From assembly GCF_013177315.1 (NCBI RefSeq), contig NZ_CP053661.1, positions 2,666,001-2,730,000 of the forward strand: a stretch of 64,000 nt of DNA, read 5' to 3'. Positions 62,951 through 64,000 of the stretch are shown here, piece by piece. The notes beneath the pieces are model-generated. The model ran no database searches. It was not told where the DNA came from and saw only the letters and a program-made list of their open reading frames with translations. The DNA comes from Thermoleptolyngbya sichuanensis A183. Its GTDB lineage: Bacteria; Cyanobacteriota; Cyanobacteriia; Elainellales; Elainellaceae. The translations under genes and the position numbers were made by a program. Numbering within the stretch: the stretch's first letter is position 1; every line of letters starts with the position of its first letter.

Positions 62951-63628
62951 ATGAAAATTTTGCTATTGGAGGATGATTCCCGAATCACAAAGGCAATCGC
63001 AGAAGCCTTGTGTGCTCATAACTATCTAGTAGAAGTTGCCCATGATGGTGAGCTTGGTTTGACATTTGCCGAGACTGATACGTTCGATTTGATCATTTTA
63101 GACTTAATGTTGCCAAAGTTAGATGGGATTAGCATTTGCAAAAAACTGCGGCAAAACGGAAATAAAACTCCAATCCTGATGCTGACCGCACGTGACACGA
63201 GTGCAGATAAGGTATTGGGGCTAGATATTGGGGCTGACGACTATGTGATTAAACCGTTTGATCTTTCAGAACTGTTGGCAAGAATTCGAGCGCTTTTACG
63301 GCGTGGCAATGTTACATTTTTGCCAGTCTTAGAATGGGAAAACTTGAAATTAAATACGAATGAACACCTAGTAACGTATCGTGATTCTCCCTTGGTTTTA
63401 ACTCCCAAAGAATATGCTTTACTAGAATTATTATTGCGAAATGGAAGTCGCGTTCTCAGTCGTAGCCTGATTTTAGAGCGCGTATGGGCATTCGAGGACA
63501 TGCCTGGAGAAGAAACTGTTAAAGTGCATCTGCGACGCTTGCGTCAGAAGCTTAAAACTGTAGGTGCACCGCCTAATCTAATCGAGACTATTTATGGTTT
63601 GGGATACCGACTCAACCCCAATCTCTAA
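62951..63628 (+). CDS. OmpR/PhoB-type response regulator
   Basis: The ATG at 62951 gives the typical MKILLLEDDSRI start; an upstream TTG frame adds 7 residues. The 225-aa protein has a receiver domain with acidic pocket E7/D8/D9, phospho-acceptor Asp51 in LIILDLMLPKLDG, LTARD and VIKPFDLSEL. The winged-helix DNA-binding domain ends DMPGEETVKVHLRRLRQKL and IYGLGYRLNPNL. Its end overlaps the start of the kinase gene by 35 bases, so the two are a coupled two-component pair. The AT-rich, HIP1-poor sequence differs from the upstream genes. Confidence 0.94.
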   Translation: MKILLLEDDSRITKAIAEALCAHNYLVEVAHDGELGLTFAETDTFDLIILDLMLPKLDGISICKKLRQNGNKTPILMLTARDTSADKVLGLDIGADDYVIKPFDLSELLARIRALLRRGNVTFLPVLEWENLKLNTNEHLVTYRDSPLVLTPKEYALLELLLRNGSRVLSRSLILERVWAFEDMPGEETVKVHLRRLRQKLKTVGAPPNLIETIYGLGYRLNPNL

Positions 63629-64000
63629 TCGTCAATTTCGTAAATTGCGAAATCGACTGCTATTACTTTACTTTCTAATCGTAGTTGCAATTTTAGAAAC
63701 ATTTGCAACGGCCGTTTATCTGCTAGTCACACGCGATCGTAACCAACAGTTAGATGCTCATCTTCGTCAAGTTGCTGCTTCCTCCGCGGGTACACTAGAA
63801 ATCATCCAGCATGAATATGAAGAACTGACATCGGAGGATAAATATGAAGGCTATGTTCCAGTCGGTACTGATGGAATGCCAATCCCAATCACATTGTCTC
63901 AACTGATGGGTAAATATAAGGCAGAGTCTGCTTCGCAGATTTCCGCTAGTCCCCTAGCAGCCTCTAATCAAGGTGTGGAATGGTACAATGCACAGCGGCG
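63594..64000 (+). CDS. sensor histidine kinase, N-terminal part (runs off window)
   Basis: An ATG at 63594 inside the end of the regulator gene opens a frame that reads to the window edge (about 135 codons). The product starts MVWDTDSTPISNRQFRKLRN, then a membrane helix (LLLLYFLIVVAILETFATA), then an extracytoplasmic-looking sensor region (YLLVTRDRNQQLDAHLRQVA ... EYEELTSEDKYEGYVPVG). Basic residues before the helix and the polar region after it fit a periplasmic sensor. The second helix, HAMP and kinase core lie outside. The pairing with an OmpR-type regulator supports the call. Confidence 0.82.
   Translation, partial: MVWDTDSTPISNRQFRKLRNRLLLLYFLIVVAILETFATAVYLLVTRDRNQQLDAHLRQVAASSAGTLEIIQHEYEELTSEDKYEGYVPVGTDGMPIPITLSQLMGKYKAESASQISASPLAASNQGVEWYNAQR

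Overview
The window is a piece of a cyanobacterial chromosome, most likely from a filamentous Leptolyngbya-like lineage. That placement is an inference. It rests on the dense HIP1-type GCGATCGC palindromes and on cyanobacterial marker genes: the NDH-1 subunit gene ndhO, ycf34, ycf65/PSRP-3, a high-light-inducible protein, CIA30, DUF3177, and the fused mannose-1-phosphate guanylyltransferase. Most coding DNA is GC-rich housekeeping sequence. AT-richer accessory DNA and mobile elements sit between the housekeeping blocks.

Layout. 1-9.6 kb: a Uma2 fragment, small hypotheticals, dusB, gltX, a HEPN/MNT pair, tRNA-Asp, a RecB-like nuclease, a sulfotransferase and a DUF3177 protein. 9.8-10.3 kb: two abutting MITEs and two strong hairpins. 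10.6-12.9 kb: a membrane protein, ycf65 and a HAD hydrolase. 12.9-20.6 kb: six leftward genes that I do not recognise as a known system. Two are paralogous proteins rich in E-[F/Y]-E motifs with cationic amphipathic stretches. The others are a zincin metallopeptidase, a transthyretin-domain protein, a protein of unknown family, and a protein with a zinc-phospholipase-C-like signature and its own E-rich insert. This is my main candidate for an undescribed system. 20.8-22.2 kb: an intact IS4-type element and a MITE. 22.2-34.5 kb: a LuxR-type regulator, mdh, ndhO, a YdeP-type molybdoenzyme, a TPR gene frameshifted by a pentanucleotide repeat, a TerB/Mo-nitro_C protein, purM, the manC/PMM fusion and purB.

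34.6-38.1 kb is an accessory island. It holds a membrane-anchored PD-(D/E)XK nuclease flanked by repeats, then a four-element nest in which one MITE contains two others and one of those contains an IS630 element. 38.1-49.2 kb: a phosphoketolase-like enzyme, small membrane and Uma2 proteins, a SIMPL protein, a secreted repeat protein, a YoaK protein, a multi-PAS histidine kinase and a CDP-alcohol phosphatidyltransferase. 49.3-62.4 kb: a subtilase, a WD40 Ser/Thr kinase, ycf34, a CCA-transferase-like protein, DUF6629, CIA30, dxs, ald, hlip and leuA. The window ends in a two-component system whose kinase runs off the edge.

Mobile-DNA logic. MITE-1 (TIR GAGGGTGTTTGAAAAG) and MITE-3 (TIR AGAGCTAATTT) are both flanked by TA. 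MITE-2 (TIR CAGAAGTGTTGAA) makes 9-bp target duplications and shares its ends with the IS4-type element at 20853-21954, which probably mobilises it. Short tandem repeats (heptamers and 13-18-mers) fill many intergenic gaps, and some are read into proteins.
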